64,000 bases of DNA from [Mycobacterium] crassicus (GCF_020181615.1 NZ_CP084029.1:310001-374000), one strand, 5' to 3'; positions 1 through 9,557 are shown, numbered from the stretch's first letter. Notes: a model not told the origin generated them from the letters alone. A program made the numbers and translations.

Positions 1-95
1 CGGTGGCCGCCGGCGACCTGAAGCAGGAGGCGATCGACGCCTCGCTGGCGCGGGTGGCCGCGGTCAAGTTGCCAGGTACCCACTGCCGCGGGTGA
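1..95 (+). CDS. C-terminal end of an upstream gene, probably lpqI-like
   Basis: Only the last 30 codons are present (reading frame from base 3, TGA at 93-95). The visible peptide begins VAAGDLKQEAID, continues with a short helix (ASLARVAAVK) and ends LPGTHCRG. A tail of this kind (an alternating acidic/aliphatic helix ending the protein) fits the C-terminus of family 3 glycosidases such as NagZ/LpqI. In M. tuberculosis lpqI lies directly before the TetR gene that follows here. The assignment therefore rests mainly on synteny; the catalytic part is outside the window. Confidence 0.45.
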   Translation, partial: VAAGDLKQEAIDASLARVAAVKLPGTHCRG

Positions 96-119
96 TCCCG
101 CCGCGGCGGCACACACAAG

Positions 120-133
120 TTACTCTTCGGTAA
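120..133. promoter_or_regulatory. TTAC-N6-GTAA operator overlapping a -10 box
   Basis: The sequence is TTAC TCTTCG GTAA. The right half overlaps TAAGAT (131-136), a good mycobacterial -10 hexamer, about 35 bp before the TetR start. The same inverted repeat occurs at 3039-3052 and 8295-8308, so it is the likely site of the adjacent TetR protein acting as an autorepressor. The operator role is inferred. Confidence 0.6.
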
Positions 134-171
134 GATCGGGCCCGCAGGGCTCGCGGAAGGACCTCGTAGCA

Positions 172-771
172 ATGGCAGCTGGCAGCAAGCGGTTACCGCG
201 TGCCGTCCGCGAGCAGCAGATGCTCGACGCCGCCGTGCAGATGTTCTCGATCAACGGTTACCACGAGACCTCGATGGACTCGATCGCCGCAGCCGCGCAG
301 ATCTCCAAGCCGATGCTGTATCTGTACTACGGCTCCAAGGAAGAGCTGTTCGGGGCGTGTCTGGACCGCGAACTGCGCCGCTTCGTTGAGACGGTGCGCA
401 CCGGCATCGACTTTCAGCAGCCCCCGAAAGACCTGCTGGGCAACACGATCCGGTCATTCCTGCGCTACATCGATGCCAACCGGGCGTCGTGGATCGTGAT
501 GTACACCCAGGCCACCAGTTCGCAGGCGTTCGCCCACACCGTGCGTGAGGGCCGCGAGCGAATCATCGAGCTGGTCGGCCGGCTGTTGCGGGCCGGCACC
601 CGCAACCCCGAACCGGGCGTCGACTTCGACATGATGGCCGTCGCACTGGTGGGCGCCGGCGAGGCGATCGCCAGCCGGGTCAGCACCGGCGACACCGACG
701 TCGACGAGGCGAGTGAGCTGATGATCAACCTGTTCTGGCGTGGCCTCAAAAGTGCCCCCGGCGGCCCCTAG
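172..771 (+). CDS. TetR-family regulator (Rv0238-like)
   Basis: A 199-residue regulator with an N-terminal TetR DNA-binding domain at about residues 14-60; the recognition helix region reads ISKPMLYLYYGSKEEL. The rest is the helical ligand-binding and dimerisation domain. It corresponds by position to Rv0238, between lpqI and htdX. The vapBC24 pair that I recall at this place in M. tuberculosis is absent, and the stop abuts the convergent htdX stop. An inverted repeat TTAC-N6-GTAA lies over its own -10 region and again before fabG4/fadA2 and fadE5. I infer that it represses itself and the neighbouring lipid genes, with a fatty acyl-CoA type ligand as the likely inducer. Confidence 0.85.
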   Translation: MAAGSKRLPRAVREQQMLDAAVQMFSINGYHETSMDSIAAAAQISKPMLYLYYGSKEELFGACLDRELRRFVETVRTGIDFQQPPKDLLGNTIRSFLRYIDANRASWIVMYTQATSSQAFAHTVREGRERIIELVGRLLRAGTRNPEPGVDFDMMAVALVGAGEAIASRVSTGDTDVDEASELMINLFWRGLKSAPGGP

Positions 772-1614
772 CTACAGCGGCCGCACCGTGCCCGTCAGGT
801 ACGGGTAGCCCTTGGCGACGTTGCGCAGCGCCAGATCCCAACCGCCCGCGGCCTTCTCCACGTACAGCCCGGGGCTGGCCGGCAGCAGCATCGGCTTTCC
901 GAACCGCACCGAGTAATCCACCGCGTCCGGCAGCGCGCCCTCGATGTTCGCCAGCACCGCTGCCGCGGAGAACATCCCGTGGGCGATCACCGTCGGGAAG
1001 CCGAACAGCTTGGCGCCGATCGAGCTGGTGTGGATCGGGTTGTGGTCGCCGCCCGCCGACGCGTAGCGCCGGATCTGGCCGGGGGTCACCCGCAGCACCG
1101 CGTTCGGCGGGCCCAGCTTGGGCTGCTTGGCCGGCGGTGGCTTCGGCTCGTCGGACAGGCTGGTGCGCTGCTGGTGCAGGAACGTCGTCACCTGGTGCCA
1201 TGCCGCGTCGTTGCCGACGTTGATGTCGGTGACGATGTCGACCAGCAGGCCCTTGCGGTGCTCGCGCAGGTTCGCCGCGTGCACGCTGACGCCGACGGTG
1301 TCGGTGACCGCGATCGGCCGGTACTGGGTGATCCGGTTCTCGGTGTGCACCGAACCCATTGCGGCGAAGGGGAAGTCGAACCCGGTCACCAGCGACATCA
1401 CCGTCGGGAAGGTCAGCGCGAACGGATAGGTCAGCGGCACCTGATCCCCGAACTGCAGCCCCGTGACCGAGGCGTACTCGGCGACGTGGCCGGGGTCGAT
1501 CGCCAGCTCGTCGACCCGCAGCTTGCGGTCCGGCAGGGTGCCGGCGCGCGGAACGAACGGCAGCGCTCCGGCGACCGCGCGCAACATGTTCTGCCACCCA
1601 CTCGGTTGCGTCAT
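772..1614 (-). CDS. htdX: 3-hydroxyacyl-thioester dehydratase HtdX
   Basis: A 280-residue double hot-dog hydratase, the same length as M. tuberculosis HtdX (Rv0241c). It dehydrates (R)-3-hydroxyacyl-CoA or -ACP to trans-2-enoyl thioesters. The hydratase-2 active-site motif GGDHNPIH is present (Asp190, His195), followed by FGFPTVIAHGM. ATG at 1614 is chosen because it matches the known N-terminus MTQPSG; it lies two bases after the fabG4 stop. An in-frame GTG at 1620 overlaps that stop. The tight spacing indicates an operon fabG4-htdX giving consecutive ketoreduction and dehydration steps, on the strand opposite the thiolase fadA2. Confidence 0.95.
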   Translation of the reverse strand: MTQPSGWQNMLRAVAGALPFVPRAGTLPDRKLRVDELAIDPGHVAEYASVTGLQFGDQVPLTYPFALTFPTVMSLVTGFDFPFAAMGSVHTENRITQYRPIAVTDTVGVSVHAANLREHRKGLLVDIVTDINVGNDAAWHQVTTFLHQQRTSLSDEPKPPPAKQPKLGPPNAVLRVTPGQIRRYASAGGDHNPIHTSSIGAKLFGFPTVIAHGMFSAAAVLANIEGALPDAVDYSVRFGKPMLLPASPGLYVEKAAGGWDLALRNVAKGYPYLTGTVRPL

Positions 1615-1616
1615 CG

Positions 1617-2981
1617 TCACGCCCCCAGCATGGCCTGGCCGCAGACCCGGATCGTGTTGCCGGTGACGGCATTCGACGCCGGGCCGGCGAAGTAGGCGAT
1701 CAGTTCGGCGACGTCGACGGGCTGGCCGCCCTGGAACAGCGAGTTCAGCCGGCGGCCGACCTCGCGGGTGGCCAGCGGAATGGCCGCGGTCATGTCGGTC
1801 TCGATGAACCCGGGGGCCACCGCGTTGATCGTGATGTCCTTGGCGGCCAGCACGGGCGCCAGCGCGTCGGTCAGCCCGATCATGCCGGCCTTGGTGGCCG
1901 CGTAATTGGTCTGGCCGCGGTTGCCGGCGATCCCGGCCATCGACGACAGGCCGATCACCCGGCCGCCCGCACCGATGCTGCCATTGGCCACCAGTCCCTC
2001 GGTAAGACGTTGCGGCGCAAGCAGATTGACCGCCAGCACCGAGTTCCACCGGGCGTCGTCCATGTTGGCCAGCAGCTTGTCGCGGGTGATGCCGGCGTTG
2101 TTGACCAGCACGTCGGCCTTGCCCCCGTGGTGCTCGGCGAGGTGCGCGGTGATCTGATCCACCGCGTCGTCGGCGGTCACGTCCAGGGCCAGGGCGGTGC
2201 CGCCCACCCGGGCGGCCGTCTTCTCCAGCGCCTCGGCGGCCTGCGGCACGTCGATCGCCACCACCTTGGCGCCGTCGCGGGCGAACACCTCGGCGATGGT
2301 GGCTCCGATGCCGCGCGCGGCGCCGGTGATGATGGCGACCTTGCCGTCCAGCGGCCGATCCCAGTCGGCGGGCGCGGTGGAGTCATCGGCGCCCACGTAG
2401 AACACCTGGCCGTCGACGTAGGCCGACCGAGCCGACAGGATGAACCGCAGGGTCGATTCCAGGCCGGTGGCGCCGGGCTTGGCCTTCGGGGACAGGTACA
2501 CCAGCTGCACGGTGGCGCCGCGCTGCAGTTCCTTACCCAGCGACCGGGTGAAGCCCTCCAGTGCGCGCTGGGCGATCCGCTCGTCGACGCTGTCGGTCAG
2601 GTCCGGGGTGGTGCCGACGACCACGAGCCGGCCGCAGCGGCCGACGTTGCGCAGCAGCGGGGTGAAGAACTCGTGCAGTGCGGTGAGCCCGGACGGCGAG
2701 GTGATGCCGGTGGCGTCGAAGACCAGCCCGCCGAACGAGTCGGCCCACCGGCCGCCCAGGTTGTCGCCGACCACCTGATAGTCGTCGGCCAGCGCGGCGC
2801 GCAGCGGCTCGGCCACCCGGCCGGTGCCGCCGATCAGCAGGGGACCGGCCAGCGCCGGTTCGCCGACCCGGTAGCGGCGCAGCGTCTCGGCTTGGGGAAC
2901 GCCGAGTTGCTTGGCCAGGAACGACCCGGGTGCGGAGTTGACGATCTGGGACAACAGGTCCGAGGGGACTTTGGGGGCCAC
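1617..2981 (-). CDS. fabG4: 3-oxoacyl thioester reductase FabG4
   Basis: At 454 residues this is the long, high-molecular-weight FabG type, like FabG4 (Rv0242c). It has an N-terminal flavodoxin-like domain (about 1-205) and a C-terminal SDR domain. The SDR part shows the cofactor motif [20 protein letters not shown] and the catalytic Ser/Tyr/Lys set (SSMAG, then YAATKAG). It reduces 3-ketoacyl-CoA using NADH. Translation starts at GTG 2981 with an AAGG-type site upstream. It shares a divergent promoter region with fadA2, which carries two inverted-repeat operators at 3038-3068, and it is followed by htdX. Confidence 0.95.
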   Translation of the reverse strand: MAPKVPSDLLSQIVNSAPGSFLAKQLGVPQAETLRRYRVGEPALAGPLLIGGTGRVAEPLRAALADDYQVVGDNLGGRWADSFGGLVFDATGITSPSGLTALHEFFTPLLRNVGRCGRLVVVGTTPDLTDSVDERIAQRALEGFTRSLGKELQRGATVQLVYLSPKAKPGATGLESTLRFILSARSAYVDGQVFYVGADDSTAPADWDRPLDGKVAIITGAARGIGATIAEVFARDGAKVVAIDVPQAAEALEKTAARVGGTALALDVTADDAVDQITAHLAEHHGGKADVLVNNAGITRDKLLANMDDARWNSVLAVNLLAPQRLTEGLVANGSIGAGGRVIGLSSMAGIAGNRGQTNYAATKAGMIGLTDALAPVLAAKDITINAVAPGFIETDMTAAIPLATREVGRRLNSLFQGGQPVDVAELIAYFAGPASNAVTGNTIRVCGQAMLGA

Positions 2982-3037
2982 TTAGCTGCCTTCCATCTGG
3001 GTGCGTGCCTGGTGCAGGCCACGGTGTCGACAACGAA

Positions 3038-3068
3038 CTTACTCCAGAGTAAGAATACTGGGTAGTAT
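3038..3068. promoter_or_regulatory. Double operator in the fabG4/fadA2 divergent promoter
   Basis: Two adjacent inverted repeats lie here: CTTACTCCAGAGTAAG (3038-3053, containing TTAC-N6-GTAA) and ATACTGGGTAGTAT (3055-3068, ATAC-N6-GTAT). Their centres are 16 bp apart. The second contains TAGTAT, a possible -10 for fadA2, and the opposite strand has TATTCT as a possible -10 for fabG4. Binding here would shut off both directions. Confidence 0.65.
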
Positions 3069-3121
3069 CACCCCGACCGTCCCCGACAATGTGGGGCGCC
3101 CGACCACCAGACGGAGAGATC

Positions 3122-4468
3122 GTGGCATCTGGACCTGCTGCTAAGCCCACACCCGCCGGCACCGGCGAGCGACGCCGCGTCGCCGTCCTCGGTGGCAACC
3201 GCATCCCGTTCGCCCGCTCCGACGGCGCCTACGCGAGCGCGTCGAACCAGGACATGTTCACCGCCGCACTGGGCGGCCTGGTGGACCGGTTCGGCCTGGC
3301 CGGCGAGAAGCTGGACGCGGTCATCGGCGGAGCGGTGCTCAAGCACAGCCGGGACTTCAACCTGATCCGCGAATCCGTGCTCGGCTCGGCCCTGTCGCCC
3401 TACACGCAGGCCTTCGACCTGCAGCAGGCCTGCGGCACGGGCCTGCAGGCGGCGATCTGCGCCGCCGACGGGATTGCCGCCGGCCGCTATGAGGTCGCGG
3501 CCGCGGGCGGGGTGGACACCACCTCCGACGCGCCGCTGGCGGTCGGCAACGAACTGCGCCGCACCCTGCTCGCGCTGCGCCGGGCCAAGACCAACATGCA
3601 GCGCCTCAAGCTGGCCGGGAAACTGCCGGCGGCCCTGGGCGTGGAGATCCCGGCCAATAAGGAAACACGGACCGGCCTGTCGATGGGCGAGCACCAGGCC
3701 ATCACCACCAAGCAGATGGGCATCAAGCGGGTCGACCAGGACGAGTTGGCCGCGGCCAGCCACCGCAACATGGCCGCCGCCTACGACCGCGGCTTCTTCG
3801 ACGACCTGATCACTCCGTTCCAGGGGCTCTATCGCGACGACAACCTGCGGCCCAGCTCCAGCCCGGAGAAGCTGGCCACCCTGCGGCCGGTGTTCGGGGC
3901 GAAGGCCGGTGACGCCACCATGACCGCGGGTAACTCCACCCCGCTCACCGATGGTGCGTCGGTGGCACTGCTGGCCAGCGAGGAGTGGGCGGCCGCGCAC
4001 AAGCTGACACCGTTGGCCTACTTCGTCGACGCCGAGACCGCCGCGGTCGACTACGTCAACGGCGCCGACGGGCTGCTGATGGCCCCCACCTACGCGGTGC
4101 CGCGGCTGCTGGCCCGCAACGGTCTGACCCTGCAGGACTTCGACTTCTACGAGATCCACGAGGCATTCGCCTCGACGGTGCTGTGCCACCTGGCGGCGTG
4201 GGAGTCGCAGGAGTACTGCAAGGAGCGGCTGGGGCTGGACGCGGCGCTGGGCGCCATCGACCGGTCCAAGCTCAACGTCAACGGCTCCTCGCTGGCTTCG
4301 GGGCACCCGTTCGCGGCCACCGGTGGCCGGATCGTGGCGCAGGCCGCCAAGCAGATCGCCGAGGCCAAGGAGGCCAAGAAGGGTGCGGCGAAGAACAAGC
4401 CGGTGCGCGCGCTGATCTCGATCTGTGCCGCCGGCGGGCAGGGCGTCGCCGCCATCCTGGAGGGCTAG
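3122..4468 (+). CDS. fadA2: Acetyl-CoA acyltransferase (thiolase) FadA2
   Basis: A 448-residue thiolase matching FadA2 (Rv0243). The acylation cysteine is in QQACGTG (about Cys104), the catalytic His in YEIHEAFAS, and the deprotonating Cys in ICAAGGQG near the C-terminus. It cleaves 3-ketoacyl-CoA in beta-oxidation or runs the reverse condensation. GTG 3122 is chosen because GGAGAGA precedes it at proper spacing; an ATG at 3089 would give a longer N-terminus with no ribosome site. It is divergent from fabG4-htdX, so the three enzymes probably form one ketoacyl/hydroxyacyl module under the shared operators. Confidence 0.95.
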   Translation: MASGPAAKPTPAGTGERRRVAVLGGNRIPFARSDGAYASASNQDMFTAALGGLVDRFGLAGEKLDAVIGGAVLKHSRDFNLIRESVLGSALSPYTQAFDLQQACGTGLQAAICAADGIAAGRYEVAAAGGVDTTSDAPLAVGNELRRTLLALRRAKTNMQRLKLAGKLPAALGVEIPANKETRTGLSMGEHQAITTKQMGIKRVDQDELAAASHRNMAAAYDRGFFDDLITPFQGLYRDDNLRPSSSPEKLATLRPVFGAKAGDATMTAGNSTPLTDGASVALLASEEWAAAHKLTPLAYFVDAETAAVDYVNGADGLLMAPTYAVPRLLARNGLTLQDFDFYEIHEAFASTVLCHLAAWESQEYCKERLGLDAALGAIDRSKLNVNGSSLASGHPFAATGGRIVAQAAKQIAEAKEAKKGAAKNKPVRALISICAAGGQGVAAILEG

Positions 4469-4583
4469 CCTCGGCCGAGCGGCGATATGTTTGCCGTCCG
4501 CCGCCGGCGGGTAGACGACGTCCCGTGGTCTGCTCCGTGTCGTCGCACGCCCCCGGTGGCGACGCGGGGCAACCTGGTTTTCG

Positions 4584-4616
4584 CCCGCCGTTGAACTGAG
4601 GGGATTCAGCGGCGGG
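4584..4616. terminator. Hairpin between fadA2 and the PfpI remnant
   Basis: A 12-bp stem (CCCGCCGTTGAA against TTCAGCGGCGGG, one G-U pair) with a 9-nt loop. It overlaps the stop of the convergent PfpI remnant and lies about 115 bp after fadA2. There is no U tract, which is common in mycobacteria. It could end transcription from both sides. Confidence 0.45.
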
Positions 4617-5273
4617 TTCGGGCGGCGCCGATCGCGGTGTCCCACAACAGCAGTGTTGCCGCCTTCAACTGCGTCGGCTTCGCCAGATCCCGGGCCATCA
4701 GTGCGGTGGCGGTCGCCTTGGTCTTCATCGACGCCTTCGACATGTGGCCGGAGTCGAACGGCGGCTGCGGGTCGTACTCCGGCCGGCCAGCCACAGCCCC
4801 AGGTCGATACCGGCGGAGACTCCCGCGCCGGTGACGATGTCGCCCTCGTGCACGATCCGTTCATCGCCGACCGGGGTGGCGCCGAACGCCTTGAGAGCGG
4901 GCAGCGCCATCCAGTGCGAGGTGGCCCGCTTGCCGGTCAGCAGCCCGGCGGCGCCCAGCACGACCGACCCCGAGCACACCGACGTGGTCCAGGTCGCCGT
5001 CCGATGGGTCCGCCGCACCCACTCCAGCAGTTTCTCGTCACGGGCATGCTCGACGGTCGTCATACCGCCCGGCACCAGAATCACGTCGGGTGACGGTGTC
5101 TCGTCGAACGAATGGGTTGCCCCGACGACCAGGACCCCGGAGTCGGCGGTGATAGGTCCGGGTTCGTGCCACACGAAACGGACCTGGGCGTCCGGCAGCC
5201 AGCGCAGCACCTCGTAGGGGCCGATGAAGTCCAGTGCGGTGAAGCCGGGGTAGAGCACGATCGCGATCTGCAT
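4606..5273 (-). pseudogene. Broken DJ-1/PfpI-family gene (deletion with frameshift)
   Basis: The first frame starts at 5273 (MQIAIVLYPGFTALDF) and shows a DJ-1/PfpI fold with the nucleophile-elbow region TTSVCSGSVVLGAAGL. It runs to IDLGLWLAG, then leaves frame into an Arg/Ser-rich tail and stops at 4725. The family's usual C-terminus (EYDPQPPFDSGHMSKA onward) is present in another frame, from about 4793 to the TGA at 4606-4608. Compared with intact relatives about 15 residues are missing at the junction, where GGCCGG is repeated. I read this as a small deletion that also shifted the frame. The gene lies 18 bp after a GlxA-type regulator on the same strand and was probably co-transcribed with it. 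Confidence 0.75.
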
Positions 5274-5291
5274 GATGTGGCCTTTCAGGTC

Positions 5292-6260
5292 TCAGGCGAA
5301 GGTTTTGCGGTAGTGGTCGGGTGAGATGCCGAGCCGGCGGACGAAGGTGCGGCGCAGGGTTTCTGCGGTGCCGAAGCCGCAGCGGCCGGCGATGGCCACG
5401 ACGGTGTCGTCGGTTTCCTCGAGTTGCCGGCGTGCGGCCTCGGTGCGTACCCGCTCGACGTAGGCGCCCGGCGCGATGCCGACCTCGTCGGTGAAGACTC
5501 GGGTGAAGTGCCGCGGACTCATCGAAGCGTGGGCGGCCAGGTCGGGAATGCGGTGCGCCCCACCGGGTTGCGCTTCGATGTGATCCTGCACATCGCGGAT
5601 CGGTCTGCGACGGGCACGTGGCAGCCAGACCGGGGCGGCGAACTGGGTCTGTCCGCCGGGCCGGCGCAGGTACAGCACCAGCCAGCGGGCCACGGTCTGT
5701 GCCAGCTCGGTGCCGTGATCCTCCTCGACCAACGCCAGCGCCAGATCGATTCCGGACGTGACACCGGCTGCGGTCCACACCGATTCCGAGCTGCGCAGGA
5801 AGATCGGCTCCGGGTCGACGTCGATCGCCGGGAACTCGCGCGCCAGGGCGTCGGCGAACGCCCAGTGGGTGGTGGCGCGGCACCCGTCGAGCAACCCCGC
5901 CGATGCTGCCAGGAAAGCCCCGGTGCACACGCTGATCACCCGTCGGGTGTGTGCCGCGGCGGTACGGATCCAGGCCAGGGTCGCCGGGTCGGCGCGGGCC
6001 GCGTCGACACCGATGCCGCCGGGCAGCACCACCGCGTCGACGGCGTCGGTGGGGTCGGGCAGCGCGATGGTCGCCAGAGTCGGGCCGCTGCTGGTGGCGA
6101 TCGGCCGGCCGTCGGTGCTCGCCACGGTGATCTCGTAGCCGTCCTCAGCGCGGCCCGCACCGAGCAGCGCCAACGACGCCCCGGCGAACACCTCCGAGGG
6201 CCCGAAGACGTCCAGCGACTGGACGCCCGGATAGCCGAGGATGACGACCTTGCGTGTCAT
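5292..6260 (-). CDS. GlxA-type AraC-family transcriptional activator
   Basis: A 322-residue protein with an N-terminal DJ-1/PfpI-like sensor domain (about 1-170; VCTGAFLAASAGLLDG holds the elbow Cys) and a C-terminal AraC double helix-turn-helix (about 220-320; MSPRHFTRVF and RRTFVRRLGISPDHYRKTF). This is the GlxA/FtrA architecture. The gene is absent from the corresponding place in M. tuberculosis, so the pair with the PfpI-like remnant downstream is an insertion between fadA2 and fadE5. A 16-bp palindrome 27 bp before the start is a likely autoregulatory site. Its original target was presumably the neighbouring PfpI-like enzyme, which is now broken. Confidence 0.85.
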   Translation of the reverse strand: MTRKVVILGYPGVQSLDVFGPSEVFAGASLALLGAGRAEDGYEITVASTDGRPIATSSGPTLATIALPDPTDAVDAVVLPGGIGVDAARADPATLAWIRTAAAHTRRVISVCTGAFLAASAGLLDGCRATTHWAFADALAREFPAIDVDPEPIFLRSSESVWTAAGVTSGIDLALALVEEDHGTELAQTVARWLVLYLRRPGGQTQFAAPVWLPRARRRPIRDVQDHIEAQPGGAHRIPDLAAHASMSPRHFTRVFTDEVGIAPGAYVERVRTEAARRQLEETDDTVVAIAGRCGFGTAETLRRTFVRRLGISPDHYRKTFA

Positions 6261-6286
6261 GCCATCAGTGTCGGCCGCCCGGCCCT

Positions 6287-6302
6287 ATGGCGTCTACGCC
6301 AT
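6287..6302. promoter_or_regulatory. Palindrome before the GlxA-type gene
   Basis: ATGGCGT-CT-ACGCCAT, two perfect 7-bp arms, lies 27 bp upstream of the start at 6260. It is a candidate binding site for the adjacent AraC-type regulator. The role is inferred from position and symmetry. Confidence 0.5.
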
Positions 6303-6357
6303 GCATCCCACCAATCAGGACAAGCCAGGGGTTCGCCGGGCCTGGCCGGGAAGTGCA

Positions 6358-6390
6358 GCAGGCCCCCAAGGGGTCTCCCCGGGGGCCTGC
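6358..6390 (-). terminator. Terminator after fadE5
   Basis: A perfect 10-bp stem (GCAGGCCCCC against GGGGGCCTGC) whose loop holds a second GGGG/CCCC stem. It begins 20 bp past the fadE5 stop. It lacks a U tract, as many mycobacterial terminators do, and separates fadE5 from the GlxA-type gene on the same strand. Confidence 0.75.
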
Positions 6391-6409
6391 GCAGTCCTGA
6401 TGCGGCGGT

Positions 6410-8245
6410 TTAGAACGCCGCTTCGTCGAGCTCCATGATCTCGTTGTCGATCGCTTCCAGCACCTGGCGGGTGCTGGTCAGCAGCGGCAGGAAGTTCTTC
6501 GCGAAGAAGGACGCCACCGCGATCTTGCCCTCGTAGAAGGACCGGTCGGCACCCGTGGCGCCGGCGTCCAGGGCCTCCACGGCGACCGCGGCCTGGCGGG
6601 CCAGCAGCCAGCCGATCACCAGGTCGCCGACGCTCATCAGGAAGCGCACCGAGCCCAGCCCCACCTTGTAGATGCTGGAGATGTCCTCCTGCGCGGCCAT
6701 CAGGTAGCCGGTCAGCGTCGCGGCCATGCCCTGCACGTCGGCCAGCGCGGTGGCCAGCAGCTCACGCTCCGCCTTCAGCCGACCGTTGCCGGTCTCGTTC
6801 TTGATGAACGTCTCGATCTCACCGGCGACGTGGCCCAGCGCGGCGCCCTTGTCACGGATGATCTTGCGGAAGAAGAAGTCCTGCGCCTGAATCGCGGTGG
6901 TGCCCTCGTAGAGCGAGTCGATCTTGGCGTCGCGGATGTACTGCTCGATCGGGTAGTCCTGCAGGAAGCCCGAACCGCCCAGGGTCTGCAGGCTCTCGGT
7001 GAGCTTGGCGTAGGCCTGCTCGGAGCCGACACCCTTGACGATCGGCAGCATCAGGTCGTTGATCCGGACCGCCAGGTCGGCGTCCACGCCGTGCAGCGCC
7101 TCGGCGACCGCCGCGTCCTGGTAGCTGGCGGTGTAGATGTACAGCGCCCGCAGACCCTCGGCGTAGGCCTTCTGAGTCATCAGCGACCGGCGGACGTCCG
7201 GGTGGTGCGTGATGGTCACCCGCGGCGCGGCCTTGTCGGTCATCTGGGTCAGGTCGGCGCCCTGCACGCGCTCCTTGGCGTACTCCAGGGCGTTGAGGTA
7301 ACCGGTGGACAGGGTGGCGATGGCCTTGGTGCCCACCATCATCCGGGCCTGCTCGATCACGTCGAACATCTGCGCGATGCCGTTGTGCACCTCGCCCACC
7401 AGCCAGCCCTTGGCCGGCACACCGTGCTGGCCGAAGGTGAGCTCACAGGTGGCCGAGACCTTCAGGCCCATCTTGTGCTCGACATTGGTGACGAAGGCGC
7501 CGTTGCGCTCACCGAGTTCACCGGTTTCGAAGTCGAACAGGAACTTCGGCACGAAGAACAGCGACAGGCCCTTGGTGCCCGGCTTGGCGCCCTCGGGGCG
7601 GGCCAGCACCAGGTGGAAGATGTTCTCGAACAGGTCGTCGGAGTCCGCCGAGGTGATGAATCGCTTCACACCGTCGATGTGCCAGGAGCCGTCCTCCTGC
7701 TGGACGGCCTTGGTGCGGCCGGCGCCCACGTCCGAGCCGGCGTCCGGCTCGGTGAGCACCATGGTCGAGCCCCAGCCGCGCTCGGCGGCGATGATGGCCC
7801 ACTTCTTCTGCTCTTCGGTGGCGACGTGGTAGAAGATGTTGGCGAATCCGGCGCCGCCGGCGTACATCCATACCGCCGGGTTGGCGCCCAGGATGTGCTC
7901 GTGCAGCGCCCACATCAGCGCCTTGGGCATGGCCACCCCACCGAGTTCCTCGGCGATGCCGACCCGCTCCCAGCCGCCTTCGAGGGTGGCGCGCACCGAC
8001 TTCTTGAAGGACTCGGGCAGTGTCACCGTGTGGGTGGCGGGGTCGAACACCGGCGGGTTGCGGTCACCGTCGACGAACGAGTCAGCAATCGGGCCCTCGG
8101 CCAGCCGGACCATCTCGCCGAGCATCTCGCGCGCGGTGTCGATGTCGAGGTCGGCGTACTCGCCCTGACCGAAGACCTTGTCCAGGCCGAACACCTCGAA
8201 CAGGTTGAATACCTGGTCACGGACATTGCTCTTGTAGTGGCTCAC
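6410..8245 (-). CDS. fadE5: Acyl-CoA dehydrogenase FadE5
   Basis: A 611-residue acyl-CoA dehydrogenase, the same length and nearly the same sequence as FadE5 (Rv0244c) as I recall it. It oxidises acyl-CoA to trans-2-enoyl-CoA with FAD. Visible landmarks are [19 protein letters not shown] in the FAD/substrate region and [16 protein letters not shown] at the catalytic and C-terminal FAD region. The start is GTG 8245 ([10 protein letters not shown] follows), preceded by GAGGAGG; in-frame ATGs further upstream have no support. An operator TTAC-N6-GTAA 50 bp upstream links it to the fabG4/fadA2 control region, and a strong hairpin follows the stop. Confidence 0.96.
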   Translation of the reverse strand: MSHYKSNVRDQVFNLFEVFGLDKVFGQGEYADLDIDTAREMLGEMVRLAEGPIADSFVDGDRNPPVFDPATHTVTLPESFKKSVRATLEGGWERVGIAEELGGVAMPKALMWALHEHILGANPAVWMYAGGAGFANIFYHVATEEQKKWAIIAAERGWGSTMVLTEPDAGSDVGAGRTKAVQQEDGSWHIDGVKRFITSADSDDLFENIFHLVLARPEGAKPGTKGLSLFFVPKFLFDFETGELGERNGAFVTNVEHKMGLKVSATCELTFGQHGVPAKGWLVGEVHNGIAQMFDVIEQARMMVGTKAIATLSTGYLNALEYAKERVQGADLTQMTDKAAPRVTITHHPDVRRSLMTQKAYAEGLRALYIYTASYQDAAVAEALHGVDADLAVRINDLMLPIVKGVGSEQAYAKLTESLQTLGGSGFLQDYPIEQYIRDAKIDSLYEGTTAIQAQDFFFRKIIRDKGAALGHVAGEIETFIKNETGNGRLKAERELLATALADVQGMAATLTGYLMAAQEDISSIYKVGLGSVRFLMSVGDLVIGWLLARQAAVAVEALDAGATGADRSFYEGKIAVASFFAKNFLPLLTSTRQVLEAIDNEIMELDEAAF

Positions 8246-8294
8246 TACTTCCTCCTCATGGAATGCCACCTGCGGTTGGGTACTCAGGCTTAAG

Positions 8295-8308
8295 TTACCC
8301 ACCAGTAA
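8295..8308. promoter_or_regulatory. TTAC-N6-GTAA operator before fadE5
   Basis: GTTAC-CCACCA-GTAAC. Read on the minus strand its edge overlaps TAACTT, a possible -10 for fadE5. It is the third exact copy of the motif seen at 120-133 and 3039-3052. Confidence 0.6.
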
Positions 8309-8378
8309 CGTGACCTGAAATATACCCCCTGAAGCCCACAGTGCAAGCCAGTGTGAGCTACATGTCATAAGCTAAGTA

Positions 8379-8392
8379 ACCAACCGGTTGGT
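8379..8392. promoter_or_regulatory. Perfect palindrome between fadE5 and the flavin reductase
   Basis: ACCAACCGGTTGGT, a 14-bp perfect palindrome of the kind bound by TetR-family regulators. It does not match the TTAC-N6-GTAA motif, so a second regulator is likely. A related half-site pair (CAACC-N4-GGTTG) precedes fadE6 at 47675-47688. Confidence 0.5.
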
Positions 8393-8479
8393 CTCGGCCC
8401 GGATGAGTCCCGCGTCACAGTCGATCCGTCGCCCTTCCACCGCGGCGGGTAGGGTTCAGGAGCGACCTGACCCGACTAG

Positions 8480-8992
<513 letters not shown>

Positions 8993-9000
8993 CGGGCCGG

Positions 9001-9557
9001 CTAGAACGGCGGTGGGTCGTCGTTGCCGGCCCCGTGTGTCACCTGGGGGAACCAGGTGGCTTGCCAGTTCGTCTGCCTGATGGCCAGCGCACCATCTGCG
9101 CCGCCAATTGGCCATCGACCACGGCCAGCACCTCACGGTCGGTGATCAAACCGGTGCGGTACACGATCGTCTGAAACAGTCGAATGTCGATATCGCCGGC
9201 CTTGAACACTTCGGCCACGCGCGGCAACTCCTCGCGCATCGCCCGCGCATACCGCAATCGGCTCGCTGCCAGCCCTTGGCTGATCCGCAACGCCGCGGCA
9301 ACCTCAGCGGCCACCGCCGTCTCGGTATCGACCGCCCACTGCTCGGTCTCGCCGCACCGGCTCAACCGCAGCGCGAACAACTCCCCGATCGCCACCAGAT
9401 GCGCCGCCGCAGCCCGATTCTCCGCCCGCGCCGCCCCGCGGATCCGATCCACCAGCGCCGCCGACTCCGGCGTCGTCGACGGATAACGCCGCTGAAAGTA
9501 CTCGTTGAACCGCGCGATCACCTCCGGCGGCGAACCTCCGGACCGTGAATCGAACAT
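9001..9557 (-). pseudogene. 13E12-family (DUF222) remnant with internal deletion
   Basis: From ATG 9557 the frame encodes about 155 residues of the DUF222/13E12 N-terminal domain (SGGSPPEVIARFNEYFQRRY to VVDGQLAAQMVRWP) and then reads out of frame to a stop at 9039. A second frame from about 9080 to TAG 9001-9003 encodes WQATWFPQVTHGAGNDDPPPF. That resembles the usual family C-terminus ending DDPPPF. The middle, including the HNH-type part of the roughly 450-residue family, is missing. I interpret this as an internal deletion fusing both ends out of frame. It is not present at this locus in M. tuberculosis. Confidence 0.75.

Noticed and set aside
3068..4864. Long minus-strand open frame (598 codons) opposite fadA2
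   Set aside because: It is an antisense shadow of the thiolase gene in high-GC DNA; no family motif, low complexity, and it crosses gene boundaries.
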